A DNA stretch of 64,000 bases, taken from NCBI RefSeq assembly GCF_000621325.1, contig NZ_JHYQ01000018.1, forward strand, positions 34,739 to 98,738, in the 5' to 3' direction. Shown one piece after another: positions 30,001 through 35,243 of the stretch. This DNA is from Thiothrix lacustris DSM 21227 (GTDB lineage: Bacteria > Pseudomonadota > Gammaproteobacteria > Thiotrichales > Thiotrichaceae). A program made the translations under genes and the position numbers. The notes under the pieces were generated by a model, which was not told where the DNA came from, did no database searches, and was given only the letters and a program-made list of their open reading frames with translations. Each line of letters opens with the position of its first letter. Positions within the stretch are counted from its first letter, which is position 1.

Positions 30001-32124
30001 GCTAACTACTTGGGCATGACGCCAGATAAAGTGCCTCGCGCTAATACAGGAGCAGGCATACGCCTGAATAACGCCAACAATAACCTCATTGGTGGCACTG
30101 CTAACGACATGGGCAATGTGATTGCCAATAATGGTGGTGATGGCATCACGGTAACAGGTGCGAGTCTGCTAACCAATGCTATTCTAAGCAATAGTATCCA
30201 TAGTAATGGCGGGCTTGGTATCGATATTAATGATGACAATGTTACGCCGAACAATGCCAGCGACAACGCTCTCAACTACCCAGAAGTAAAAGTCAATTCA
30301 TTCGGTGCAAACGGCACAAAAGTCGTCACCTATGACTTCAATCTGGATGTTCCCGCCGGTAATTACCGCCTAGAATTCTTTACCAGCACGGCGAAAGATC
30401 CTTCTGGCAACGGTGAAGGTGAAATCTTTATCGGTAGTAAAGATATTACCCATCCGGGAACAGGTAGTCTGAATATCAAAGGGACGTTTAATGCCACTAT
30501 GACCGTGAATAAAGGCACGTTCATCGCCACCACGCTGACTCAAAAAATCAGCACGACCAGTTTCAGTGCAACCTCCGAGTTTTCTGGTATTAGCGATGGT
30601 ATTACCACGCAACTATGCGAAAGTTTAATAGACTCCAGCAGCTCCGGTTCAAATATCGTCATAGATGAAAACATTGCGGACGCTACCATCAAGCTCTTGG
30701 AAGCCTATGATTACTCGACTACACCAGCAACACCGATAACCTATGTTATCAGCGGTGGCGCAGATGGCGGCTTGTTTACTGTTGAAAATCCAACAGCAGG
30801 TGCCACCTTGCCGTGCGCATCGATAAAATTCATCAAAAGACAGACCGTCATTACCAAAGCCGCCAGTGCTGATATTGAAACGCGAGCCATTATCACACCG
30901 GCGCAATTACCCTCACTGGGTAACTATGAACAACCGTTGGATAATGGCAATGATAACGTCTATGACTTCCAAGTCACAGGAACCACCAGCACAGGTAAAA
31001 AATATGTGCGTGACCTGAGTGTACAGATCATGGATTCCAACGAGGCACCGTTCATTACCTCAGCAGCAGGCATATCCTTCATGGAAGATACCAATGCTGA
31101 TGTCAGCACTATCAAGGCGCAAGACCCAGATGACGGTGACACTTTATCCTTTAACATCAGTGGGGGAGTTGATGCCAAGCAGTTCGAAATAACCACGACC
31201 ACGGGCATACTACGTTTCCGGGCAATCCCTGATTATGACGCCCCTACGGATACCAACCGCGATAATAGTTATGAAGTAGAAGTGAGCATAACCGATACAA
31301 GCGGTTTAAGTGCCAGCAAACTCTTCAATATCACAGTGACCAACAATACGGATGATGATGGTGTGCTACTGAATGTTAGAGCGTTACTCCAAGGAGCTTA
31401 CAACACGAAGACAGGGCTTATGTCAGACGACTTAAACAAGTTGGGGATACTACCCACCCAGCAACCCTATGGTATCGCTCCTTTTAATCATACAGGCGCT
31501 GAAACACTCAGCACCCTGCTCCGGGAAGCGACAGACAGTAATGCGGTCGTTGACTGGGTATTGGTTGAATTACGTAGTAGCCCAAGTAGTGTTATTGCTA
31601 GCCGTGCCGTCATGCTGCAACGCGATGGTAATTTGGTTGATTCACAGACAGGCTCAGCGACGCTACATTTTGCCAGCGTCAAAGCAGGTAATTATTATGT
31701 TAGTGTCAGGCATCGTAACCACCTTGGTATTATCAGTGTTAGCCCAGTCAGCCTAGATCATACAGAGAGACTGATTAACTTCACGAGCAGCTCAACCGCT
31801 ATCAAAGGAGAAGAATCATGTCTGATCAGCGGAAAACTAGCACTCATGTGGGCAGGTGACATCAATGCCAACAATACATTGACTGCCAACGGCCCTAACA
31901 ATGATCTAACCAACTTGATGAGTAATGTCATCAGCGACAAGGATAACGCACAGGGCAACACCAACCATATTCTGCATGGCTATCTCGCAACGGATCTAAA
32001 CATGGATGGCAAAACACTGTTCACCGGCCCCAACAACGACACGAGTCTATTGGTGGGTAACATCATACTACACCCGCTAAATACCGGGTTCGCTGCCAAC
32101 TACATCGTGCGCGGCGGCTTGTAA
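18070..32124 (+). CDS. Giant secreted mosaic protein with GEVEDY, SdrD_B-like, beta-helix and VWA domains
   Basis: A single frame of 4684 codons; function not known, probably cell-surface adhesion or matrix. The Sec signal peptide is residues about 1-38 (hydrophobic core LQILLMLLLLVV). Recognisable parts in order: DYGDAP...GEVEDY units at about 193-362, 373-535 and 2723-2870; a C-rich module at 556-800; SdrD_B-like beta-sandwich units at 803-915, 926-994, 1495-1630, 1630-1785 and 2325-2425; a region like a beta-propeller at 1027-1487; right-handed beta-helix segments at about 1800-2170, 2890-3260 and 3830-4050; a CSLREA-like start (SGSLRDAIECANS) near 2897; a VWA domain at 3425-3680 with the metal site DNSGS at 3436-3440; cadherin-like repeats at about 4190-4430; and a C-terminal dockerin-like pair (GDINANNTLT at 4596, DLNMDGKTLF at 4642). 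No LPXTG, autotransporter or RTX secretion signal is visible, so surface anchoring is open. Composition is rich in Thr, Asn, Ser and Asp and poor in Cys. Confidence 0.9.
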   Translation: MKPSLPKARMPAGSLGFALQILLMLLLLVVHGTTQAAASCPTGMTLSTDAGNAASVILDTGVDYETQATGAPSATNTTPSSSNSALVAAGDTLGLDLDKIIPEGSTIEISLGRNNSSGRVRIEMSLDDNTYTSVGTFGASGTLGTGTTSKLGRINVTIPTGSARYIRFIREAGGVWIDAVSYTEICTVSTPYDYGDAPDTANGTSSSNYETLKTDNGPRHIITPGLNLGATVDADNGTLQNLAANADDTSGTTDDEDGLIAPPIIPTTSGQPYTLTSYVNNTIGSAAYLSVYIDFNRDGDFLDAGEKASTQTLYGSNYVNSVFTTPTGLTPGVVYARLRLSFDEAAANSPVGAASSGEVEDYALTVSSAPYYDFGDAPTSYGSAQHTINSNIYLGSIGPDAEAANQPTYNASGDGIDEDGAPRQTQNLAITLFPILKVNTSSYSVDVRATNTTGTSGKLYGWIDFDQNGVFDLDEAASVSAPNNTSGTNLTLTWNSIPTDIKVGTTFIRLRLTTDTSVTLSKPTGNASNGEVEDYPIAVALDIPPNSPTVTIIKGDTSASCASTLFTDNFDDLPNDKYFGEYTSATPYVIRNWTATGGGVDTYARTLSVGAYAATQGISIYFGNGTVRRVSPEVGTGFTFDGNGKLTSALDAIELRDDADDTTPGYHSHEADWGPNPVKFSRTFTTVAGNKYRLYFSAIPEDAGNPTYASGIMRVDTPSGSIHFKAPGGQEGLQKYRIEFTATSTSSTISFINYGHISTDGGWCDPSSLISGAWCTANGHSVSKTANELIIDDVVIAAASACATSNISGFVYIDRNLNDSFNTATDGVLNNISVTLYDNNNTPATTDDDTVIATTSTASNGAYSFTDVSPSMHYRIEVDTHDTDLPTNAYSGTSNPLMDVTVASGSNLTNQNFGFDMTCEATAGQFGGLAFRDYNQNGIHESNEDGIAGVTVTAYDASNTAIANATTDVHGWYKLSGLTNGTQYRLEYTGLAVDLSSSAHGTDTATNVRFVTAAASCSNHYGVNDPVEYCQANPSVATYSYTQGDPAATNVGSYTSIHTFPYDASGTSYSQTIAAATKASIAQTGALWGMAYQKSSKTLFASAAIRRFAGLGSLGTGGIYKVDMSNPTANTGASPYIDIRNIGIPTGADIVRGTDACNTLANNPWGSAHDVAAWDAVGKIGIGDIDYDEANNKLWLVNLNDRKLYGIKNVTPSSTPTAADVLGGYSINLPSPYTCTSGTFRPWAVKYYRGNVYVGGVCDAASDPYTQSKVRGYVLKFNPANTAAGFSYVKDFALDQTRPDYSGYEATTQWNGWIPPADAIGWPYFHSPIIGNIEFDTDGSIIIGVIDRAGLQNGNNSYDEPSCTDTSLDYTTSRGDILRLCKTDTGYLSDSELGCSTNIPVNSKIQNEYYWGDMGPTYNSWESMNEISAGGLAMIPGSSQVLTNAFDAGEWGSNSVVWLNNTTGGADKSYYVTWTTTNKSAGMGELEVMCDQSPIEVGNRVWLDTDKDGIQDAGEAGINNVTVTLTCGTDTATTTTNAEGEYYFSNTTGGNTTFMDSGESCKLKINTSQANLSGYSLTTQNADSKTDNNSATDIRDSDAANNAGTAEISFTVGSNGQNNHGLDFGFTSLSGTSLSGKVFEDVNYGGGLGRSISSTGIAVIMGVRVELYDSTGAFITSSNTIDGGPYTFSNVANGNYYVRVVNDTIRSSRAGSNATERAIQTYRTDGTTAVNNEVGGRNPALVDSAANTTNQTLNTTTFKLSGGGQAQSVQPITVTGSAITGANFGFNFSTIVNTNDSGQGSLRQFLLNANLLSRTGISQVLPASIQADYSADTEVSIFMIPTSALSGGVATITLSNTNKLPALNRADVALDARTQTLNIGDTNPGTLGTAQTVGIDGLNVLPISRPEVAIDVSAITGSGAVYPLTINALRNHVRGFSLYGAITGGFSNPSAAVFVSDTGSATIKDNVFGALPDGSQPATAKQNRRFGFLSEGVSQVSGNYFAYNGYGAVFSLTNAKGSSFTANYMENNGPNANIGSLTGAPDGDAVAVLDLAEVLIEGNYIRNSTNMNGVQTDLGKSVELSKATNTIIRNNTLLNGYSAGIGAFNGTTNSTIEKNIITTTRGSGTSPTGPAILVSSAYAVSSGITISHNHTFANSGLGIDLDARTTVATSTGNGITINDASDADTGPNSLLNFPILSQIAPVGGNLTIKGCAPAGSTVELFEADVSTGGAATTGANKFGKTQDYGEGQTYLTRFVEGSGSDTDTATCTLPIDTDGNNQTSMNAFSISIPLPTGITSGDMLTSTATLASTGTSEFSPALVVSATSSISGTVYTDGNGNNTYDSSTEFGISSITVNLLNDANGANVATTSTAADGSYSFSNINAALTYRVAVDTADTDLPTGSTIRTTNPLTGITVTASVATANKNFGFNPPPTVIKTPPAYAVCKTTSVEQLDAFQYATATGSGATGTPSLTYQAPTGSNRMMLAILSVERDHTPTTPRGDNFETSNPGVVMPTLTFGGVSMQNNAFSAESAGSSNNFADAEVSRSYYFYTLFDLSIPAGAQKLEVSGINIPNNAGDEAILTVATFANVGAANPIDTPDSAIDRIAPFNISLSASPTTTNQPPGTTNSDNMLLAFGSSSRAETLTIGTGWNKLAEIQAINGNGIYNTSSSGRTSGPYTENDGHTLLIQSIKGVSTTQTALMSSTANNIVGLGMHVFRLTAHGCDYGDAPASYGDAYHSQSWSRRIGTQRGDAETATLIGTNANGDDSNGLDDEDGVTMPALTAGQSSTISVSVGGSAYLSAWIDWNGDGDFADSGEKIANDLQDSDADGIIQITTNVPANATTSQTYARLRQSINTGADATGWASYGEVEDYALTITAPACSLVVTTTADIDNAANGSGSLRDAIECANSKPGTDTITFNMPNTEAGFTNPTGAGNDYWSLVLNSQLPSITEAVTIDGTTQTTNKGNTNAGNVASASTVGSNAIAIAAVAAPEVEIVGQWYGAGFDIKANNVNLYGLGLRKFDTDIRLDKANTSGILMSGMAFGVNPVSGTDPGAGQRSNQHIAVNASNVSFVLTNSILGYNDTKRGIVTGENNSVSNITANISGNHFVGVGLSGNSNNAAIEILRTQNPSVMIAGNRFVGRGKGTASDLAVEFNDYGGGDVTCTTCLVENNDMSGFHDGVGYFTDASMTGLIISKNRIFDNTEFAVFLGNVQNASVSQNQLYNNGKSGVLINKNAAKGNTITQNSIYNNGEVGINLAGGNQVDPGGITLNDANDTDSGPNNLLNFPILNQVIIGTTNITVRGCAQAGAVVEVFEADVSTGGAATSGANSFGLSRDYGEGQRYLASLAENSAADSDSGDCSLPSFDGNDNTGMKAFQFTIALPAGLTVNDKLTATATLTGVGTSEFGPMLTTEGAPPSVGGGSCAATGGTDILFIVDNSGSITTSEYTDFANTIQSVGSKLLTTNPANRIAVAHFGGPSDSLTSGGQYVYFERNFSSTTMNTPIRQFGENGAYDANWWADHLAGALQQIRYGLDGNTGTSSNYIVSPIKELSRNLTSPLQIVLMTDAVRYGDYVPNDITMLIDPAGSGAEPDDGSNFTVYNELKAQGINFSVVSFNPDPTDIATSAAIASVGGTYTGSIEANPKDPAGSQTTPRRFVSVTSGFQLTTAQIDELVEGTAICSSNISGLIFEDIHYGGGAARPASASGTVSVAGATIEVYGNTGNYIASVSSNASGNYQLPSLPDNTYYVRVVSDSVNSSRTGHNGSEVPVMTYPSVGGKKPAAADAGTNSDASSLNTSTLVFNSGALNGKQAQAVRQVTLTGSNMTGMDFGFNFSTIVNTNDSGQGSLRQFLLNANLLGDDSTLMQTNIVAGKETRLAGKENAILELPTSDPKYDAVKNYWSIALNSPLPTITSPLVLDGSLPAGSNSTPTLELKGTTAGAGSNGLTLTVAGNTIRKLAINGFGGAGIYLNASNDNNLQANYLGMTPDKVPRANTGAGIRLNNANNNLIGGTANDMGNVIANNGGDGITVTGASLLTNAILSNSIHSNGGLGIDINDDNVTPNNASDNALNYPEVKVNSFGANGTKVVTYDFNLDVPAGNYRLEFFTSTAKDPSGNGEGEIFIGSKDITHPGTGSLNIKGTFNATMTVNKGTFIATTLTQKISTTSFSATSEFSGISDGITTQLCESLIDSSSSGSNIVIDENIADATIKLLEAYDYSTTPATPITYVISGGADGGLFTVENPTAGATLPCASIKFIKRQTVITKAASADIETRAIITPAQLPSLGNYEQPLDNGNDNVYDFQVTGTTSTGKKYVRDLSVQIMDSNEAPFITSAAGISFMEDTNADVSTIKAQDPDDGDTLSFNISGGVDAKQFEITTTTGILRFRAIPDYDAPTDTNRDNSYEVEVSITDTSGLSASKLFNITVTNNTDDDGVLLNVRALLQGAYNTKTGLMSDDLNKLGILPTQQPYGIAPFNHTGAETLSTLLREATDSNAVVDWVLVELRSSPSSVIASRAVMLQRDGNLVDSQTGSATLHFASVKAGNYYVSVRHRNHLGIISVSPVSLDHTERLINFTSSSTAIKGEESCLISGKLALMWAGDINANNTLTANGPNNDLTNLMSNVISDKDNAQGNTNHILHGYLATDLNMDGKTLFTGPNNDTSLLVGNIILHPLNTGFAANYIVRGGL
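23422..23505 (+). repeat. Internal repeat copy 1: identical 28-residue block
   Basis: Codons for residues 1785-1812 of the giant protein (GFNFSTIVNTNDSGQGSLRQ followed by FLLNANLL). The same 28 residues recur at 29554-29637. The DNA differs at 14 of 28 codons, all synonymously. The block sits at the junction between an SdrD-like unit and a beta-helix segment in both copies. Confidence 0.9.
24589..25023 (+). repeat. Internal repeat copy 1: GPNSLLNFPIL module
   Basis: About 145 codons encoding a module that starts GITINDASDADTGPNSLLNF, contains ELFEADVSTGGAATTGAN and DYGEGQTYL, and ends TSEFSPAL. A diverged second copy lies at 27865-28296. Each copy follows a beta-helix segment and likely caps it. 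Confidence 0.85.
27865..28296 (+). repeat. Internal repeat copy 2: GPNNLLNFPIL module
   Basis: About 144 codons homologous to 24589-25023: GITLNDANDTDSGPNNLLNF, EVFEADVSTGGAATSGAN, DYGEGQRYL and TSEFGPML. It lies directly before the VWA domain. Confidence 0.85.
29554..29637 (+). repeat. Internal repeat copy 2: identical 28-residue block
   Basis: Codons for residues 3829-3856 of the giant protein, identical in protein sequence to 23422-23505 but recoded at half the codons. The preceding SdrD-like unit (FEDIHYGGG) is also homologous to the one before copy 1 (FEDVNYGGG), so the duplicated piece is larger than the identical block, roughly 29110-29637 against 22957-23505. Confidence 0.9.
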
Positions 32125-32145
32125 GCAAGCAGTACGTACCAAAAG

Positions 32146-32180
32146 AAAGGGCGGTTCGTTTATCACGAACCGCCCTTTTC
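32146..32180. terminator. Strong bidirectional rho-independent terminator
   Basis: A perfect ten-base stem GGGCGGTTCG (32149-32158) and CGAACCGCCC (32166-32175) with a seven-base loop is flanked by A-rich sequence on the left and TTTTCTCTTTC on the right. It can end the giant gene on the plus strand and the convergent lipoprotein gene on the minus strand. Confidence 0.9.
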
Positions 32181-32215
32181 TCTTTCAAGTTATGCCGCGA
32201 TGCGCAGCAAATAGA

Positions 32216-33652
32216 TTAGTGGTCGCTGACCAAACGGGTATAGCAAACCCAGTTAGCCTGAGGGTAGATTGGCAAACCATCCTCTACTTCACCACCATGA
32301 AGCCGTAAAGGAACCAAAATACTCTGTTCCAGCATCGCTGTTGTTCTACCTAACAATGGCTGGGTATAATCAACACCCTGATAGTTGCACTCTATGCGAC
32401 CATCATCGGTATAGTGCAATGCGGTACCGGCAGCATACCCACAGTCAGCCGCAGTACTGGCCATATTCTCTGCACAGTAAGCAGATTTTTTATAAATATT
32501 AGCCGTCTCTGGGAAAATCGACTGATTGATGTGTGGTGTCTTATCACCAGCATTGATCTGGGCAATACTACCCAACTCAGCGCGAAGTGGTAGGCGCCAT
32601 ACTCCTTTTCTGCCGCAGAATCCCTCGCTATTTACCGTATCCCTGTAAGTATAGGAATCACAAGTACCTAACACAGCACAGAGTTGAACACCGTTATAAT
32701 CGACCGTGTTACCGTATCCTGCATAGTTATGGTAATGGCGATAACGCCAGTCTTTATCACGTAAACCTCCATCATTGGTCTTCTCTTCCCAAATCAGGCC
32801 AGTATTTTTATCTTTGACACATGCCCAAGAAGTCGCCGCCGCTGGTAGCGCCTTCCCTGTATTATCTAGCTTGATATAACGACCAGACACCGTTTCAGCT
32901 GTGGTCGAGATAGCAGGAATGGTTGTGATAGCTTGCTCAAGACTCAAACTATTATTTATTTGACCCAATAACGTCCATGTATCATTTACGATTTTTTCTG
33001 CCGCGAGACGCGCAGCATTTGCTGCGGACGCCGCTGTTTGAGCTGCTTGTGCCGCAGCATTAATTACAGCAAGATCACTTGAATTTTGCGCTTTGACTTG
33101 TTCCTGCTCAGCAAGTGCTGATTGCTGTGCCGCGGTCGTCGCGTATTGACTCACTTGCGTAACGTAACTTTTGAAGGTGGTCATCGCAGCGGATTGCGCG
33201 ACTGTTGGATAGGACTTTACCGCGTCGGTCGTTTGCTGTGCCAATCTTGCAACTGTATCACTCGCGTCTTTCGCCGATGTTGCATCACTCTTAGCATTCG
33301 CAAGCGCATCACTAACCAATTTCTTAGCTGAAGCCAAGTCACCTGCCAATTGTGCAGCGGCCTGAGCAGCAGCAGTTGCGGCGGCAGTAGCAGCCGCCGC
33401 CTGAGCAGCAGCAGTTTCAGCGGCAGTAGCAGTTGTAGTAGTCCCACTAGTGGTTGCCGTAGTAGTCTGAGATGTAGTTTCAGTCGAATTTGTCGATGCT
33501 AATGCCGTAGTCGTAGAGCCCGTGCTATCAAGCGCTACATCACTTCCCCCAGATCCACACGCTGTTAATAATGATGAGGTCAAAATACTGGCAATCAACC
33601 AGCCCTTATTATTACTGTATTGAGGGTGATTAACCCGTGAGTGCATCTTCAT
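32216..33652 (-). CDS. Ala-rich lipoprotein with C-terminal DUF1566 (Lcl) domain, copy A
   Basis: Function unknown. The 478 residues start with a lipoprotein signal (ASILTSSLLTAC, lipobox LTAC, modified Cys at about 32), followed by Gly/Ser; a non-Asp +2 residue suggests outer-membrane sorting. Next comes a Ser/Thr-rich tract (about 40-75), then a long Ala/Gln/Lys helical region (about 76-245) likely to form a coiled coil or extended stalk. The C-terminal 220 residues are a DUF1566/Lcl-type globular domain: SWACVKDKNTGLIWEEKTNDGGLRD interrupted for length, WRLPLRAELGSIAQIN, LEQSILVPLRLHGG and WVCYTRLVS, with eight or so cysteines. A paralogue lies directly upstream (33779-35008). Both are convergent with the giant protein gene. 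Confidence 0.82.
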   Translation of the reverse strand: MKMHSRVNHPQYSNNKGWLIASILTSSLLTACGSGGSDVALDSTGSTTTALASTNSTETTSQTTTATTSGTTTTATAAETAAAQAAAATAAATAAAQAAAQLAGDLASAKKLVSDALANAKSDATSAKDASDTVARLAQQTTDAVKSYPTVAQSAAMTTFKSYVTQVSQYATTAAQQSALAEQEQVKAQNSSDLAVINAAAQAAQTAASAANAARLAAEKIVNDTWTLLGQINNSLSLEQAITTIPAISTTAETVSGRYIKLDNTGKALPAAATSWACVKDKNTGLIWEEKTNDGGLRDKDWRYRHYHNYAGYGNTVDYNGVQLCAVLGTCDSYTYRDTVNSEGFCGRKGVWRLPLRAELGSIAQINAGDKTPHINQSIFPETANIYKKSAYCAENMASTAADCGYAAGTALHYTDDGRIECNYQGVDYTQPLLGRTTAMLEQSILVPLRLHGGEVEDGLPIYPQANWVCYTRLVSDH

Positions 33653-33726
33653 GACATTCTTCCCCTAAGAATAATTGATTGATTTTCATAGAAGGTAGAG
33701 CCTTACTACCTTCTCAACAAAGAAGA

Positions 33727-33754
33727 CGAGCCGCACATGAAAATGTGTCGCTCG
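33727..33754 (-). terminator. Hairpin between the two lipoprotein genes
   Basis: CGAGCCGCACAT (33727-33738) pairs with ATGTGTCGCTCG (33743-33754) except for one C-C mismatch and one wobble, closing a four-base loop. On the minus strand it is followed by TCTTCTTTG. It probably ends or attenuates transcription from the upstream lipoprotein gene before the downstream copy. Confidence 0.55.
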
Positions 33755-33778
33755 CCTTCCTAAAGTGCTGGATCACAC

Positions 33779-35008
33779 TTACTGAGATGTGCCGCTAACC
33801 ATGCGGGTATAGCAAATCCAGTTAGAAGCATTACCTGGATTATTCACCAAACCATCTGCTATTTCCCCGTAATAACGGAGTGGAACAAGGATACTGTTTT
33901 CTAAATTCTCTTTAGTTTGAACACCATTCAAAAGTGGCAAGCCATAATCTACCCCTTGGTAGTTGTGCTCTGCATCATCACCCGTATTGGTATTCATAGC
34001 ACAATAAGCCGCCACTCTAGGGTTGTAGATAATATCGGGGAAAATAGCCTGATTAATGTGCGGCGGAGTGCCGCCATCATTAATTTGAGCAATGCTGCCC
34101 AATTCGCTCTTAAGCGGAATCCGCCAGTTATTTTTACCGCAAAGGTTATTCTGGTTCACTTGAGCAACATAGGTATAGGCATCACAAGTACCTAAGCCTT
34201 GGCATAACACATTACCCTTGGTGTCTGTCGTATTGCCGTAGTTGCCATAGTTATGCATGTGCCGATAACGCCATTTTTTATCCCGCAGGCCGCCATCAGA
34301 GGTTTTTTCTTCCCACACCAAACCCGTATTATTGTCCTTTACACACGACCATGAGTCTGCGTTTGCGGACAATGTATTGCCATAACTATCCAGCTTGGTA
34401 TAGCGGCGAGCAGCCAAAGCCGATGCAATATCACTTTCTAACTGCGTCAATGCTTTCTGGGCTTGTGCGAGAGCCTCTTCTGCTGCTGCTCGCGCTGTTT
34501 TTGCCGTCGCAGCAGCTGCTTGTGCAGTGCTAGCAGCCTGTTGCACCTCAGTAAGGCTTTGTGAACTTTGCACGGTAGTGTTGGCTTGATCAGCAATAGC
34601 TTGTTGCGCAACGGCAAGTGCCGCCTGTTCAATAGCTTGAGCAGCATACGCTTGGGTCGATGCCAATGATTGAGCCACTTCACTGTATGAAGAGGCTTCA
34701 CTAGCCGCTTTTTGCGTCAATGTTGTCGCGGTACTGCTAACGGTTTTTGCGGTGGTCACATCTGTAACAATTTCACTCAGAGCATCACTAACTTGCTGTT
34801 TAGCAACTTCAATACTTGCAGCAGTAGTCGCAGCCACTTGCGCAGTTGCGGCAGCTTGGGTAGCCAAGTCTTCCGCTGAAGTCCCACTACTGCCGCTACC
34901 ACAAGCAGTCAACAGTGAAGACATGACAAGACCAGCCCATACCATATGACTGTTTTTTGCAAAAAAAATGTTGTTGGAGGCATGGGAGCCACCCTTGCTC
35001 ATATTCAT
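33779..35008 (-). CDS. Ala-rich lipoprotein with C-terminal DUF1566 (Lcl) domain, copy B
   Basis: This is a paralogue of the 32216-33652 product. It has 409 residues with lipobox LTAC at about 33-36 (GLVMSSLLTAC), a Gly/Ser linker, an Ala/Gln-rich helical stalk from about 45 to 205, and a DUF1566 domain from about 210 (YTKLDSYGNTLSANADSWSC, NNTGLVWEEKTSDGGLRDKK, NNWRIPLKSELGSIAQIND, LENSILVPLRYYGE, WICYTRMVS). It lacks the Ser/Thr tract and the cysteine-rich insertion (AGTALHYTDDG) of copy A. The two probably arose by tandem duplication. ATG at 35002 is an equal alternative start. The binding target is unknown. Confidence 0.82.
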   Translation of the reverse strand: MNMSKGGSHASNNIFFAKNSHMVWAGLVMSSLLTACGSGSSGTSAEDLATQAAATAQVAATTAASIEVAKQQVSDALSEIVTDVTTAKTVSSTATTLTQKAASEASSYSEVAQSLASTQAYAAQAIEQAALAVAQQAIADQANTTVQSSQSLTEVQQAASTAQAAAATAKTARAAAEEALAQAQKALTQLESDIASALAARRYTKLDSYGNTLSANADSWSCVKDNNTGLVWEEKTSDGGLRDKKWRYRHMHNYGNYGNTTDTKGNVLCQGLGTCDAYTYVAQVNQNNLCGKNNWRIPLKSELGSIAQINDGGTPPHINQAIFPDIIYNPRVAAYCAMNTNTGDDAEHNYQGVDYGLPLLNGVQTKENLENSILVPLRYYGEIADGLVNNPGNASNWICYTRMVSGTSQ

Positions 35009-35243
35009 GATCTATTATCCATAAGTGGTTAAGCTTGGTTTATGATGTTGATTAATTATTATAGTATGCTTATGAGAAAAAGCTTCATTAAATTTATTAA
35101 TGGGTAATTTTAGGCGGCGAGCTGTAGTACGAGTTGTAGTAGATACTCGCGTCAACAGTCTCTGATTACACCTCCGACAGTGGCACAAACCCCCACAACC
35201 TGATACTTTACAACGTCAAAATCAGGACTACCCAGACACAGCC

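Noticed and set aside
18070..32124. Possible fusion or assembly error making one giant frame.
   Set aside because: The frame is continuous for 4684 codons with consistent composition and domain repeats throughout, and it has a promoter-like site before it and a strong terminator after it.
32216..35008. Idea that the Ala-rich repeats in the two lipoproteins are low-complexity sequencing artefacts.
   Set aside because: Both are in frame with intact lipoboxes and C-terminal domains, and the two copies differ in many places while retaining the same layout.
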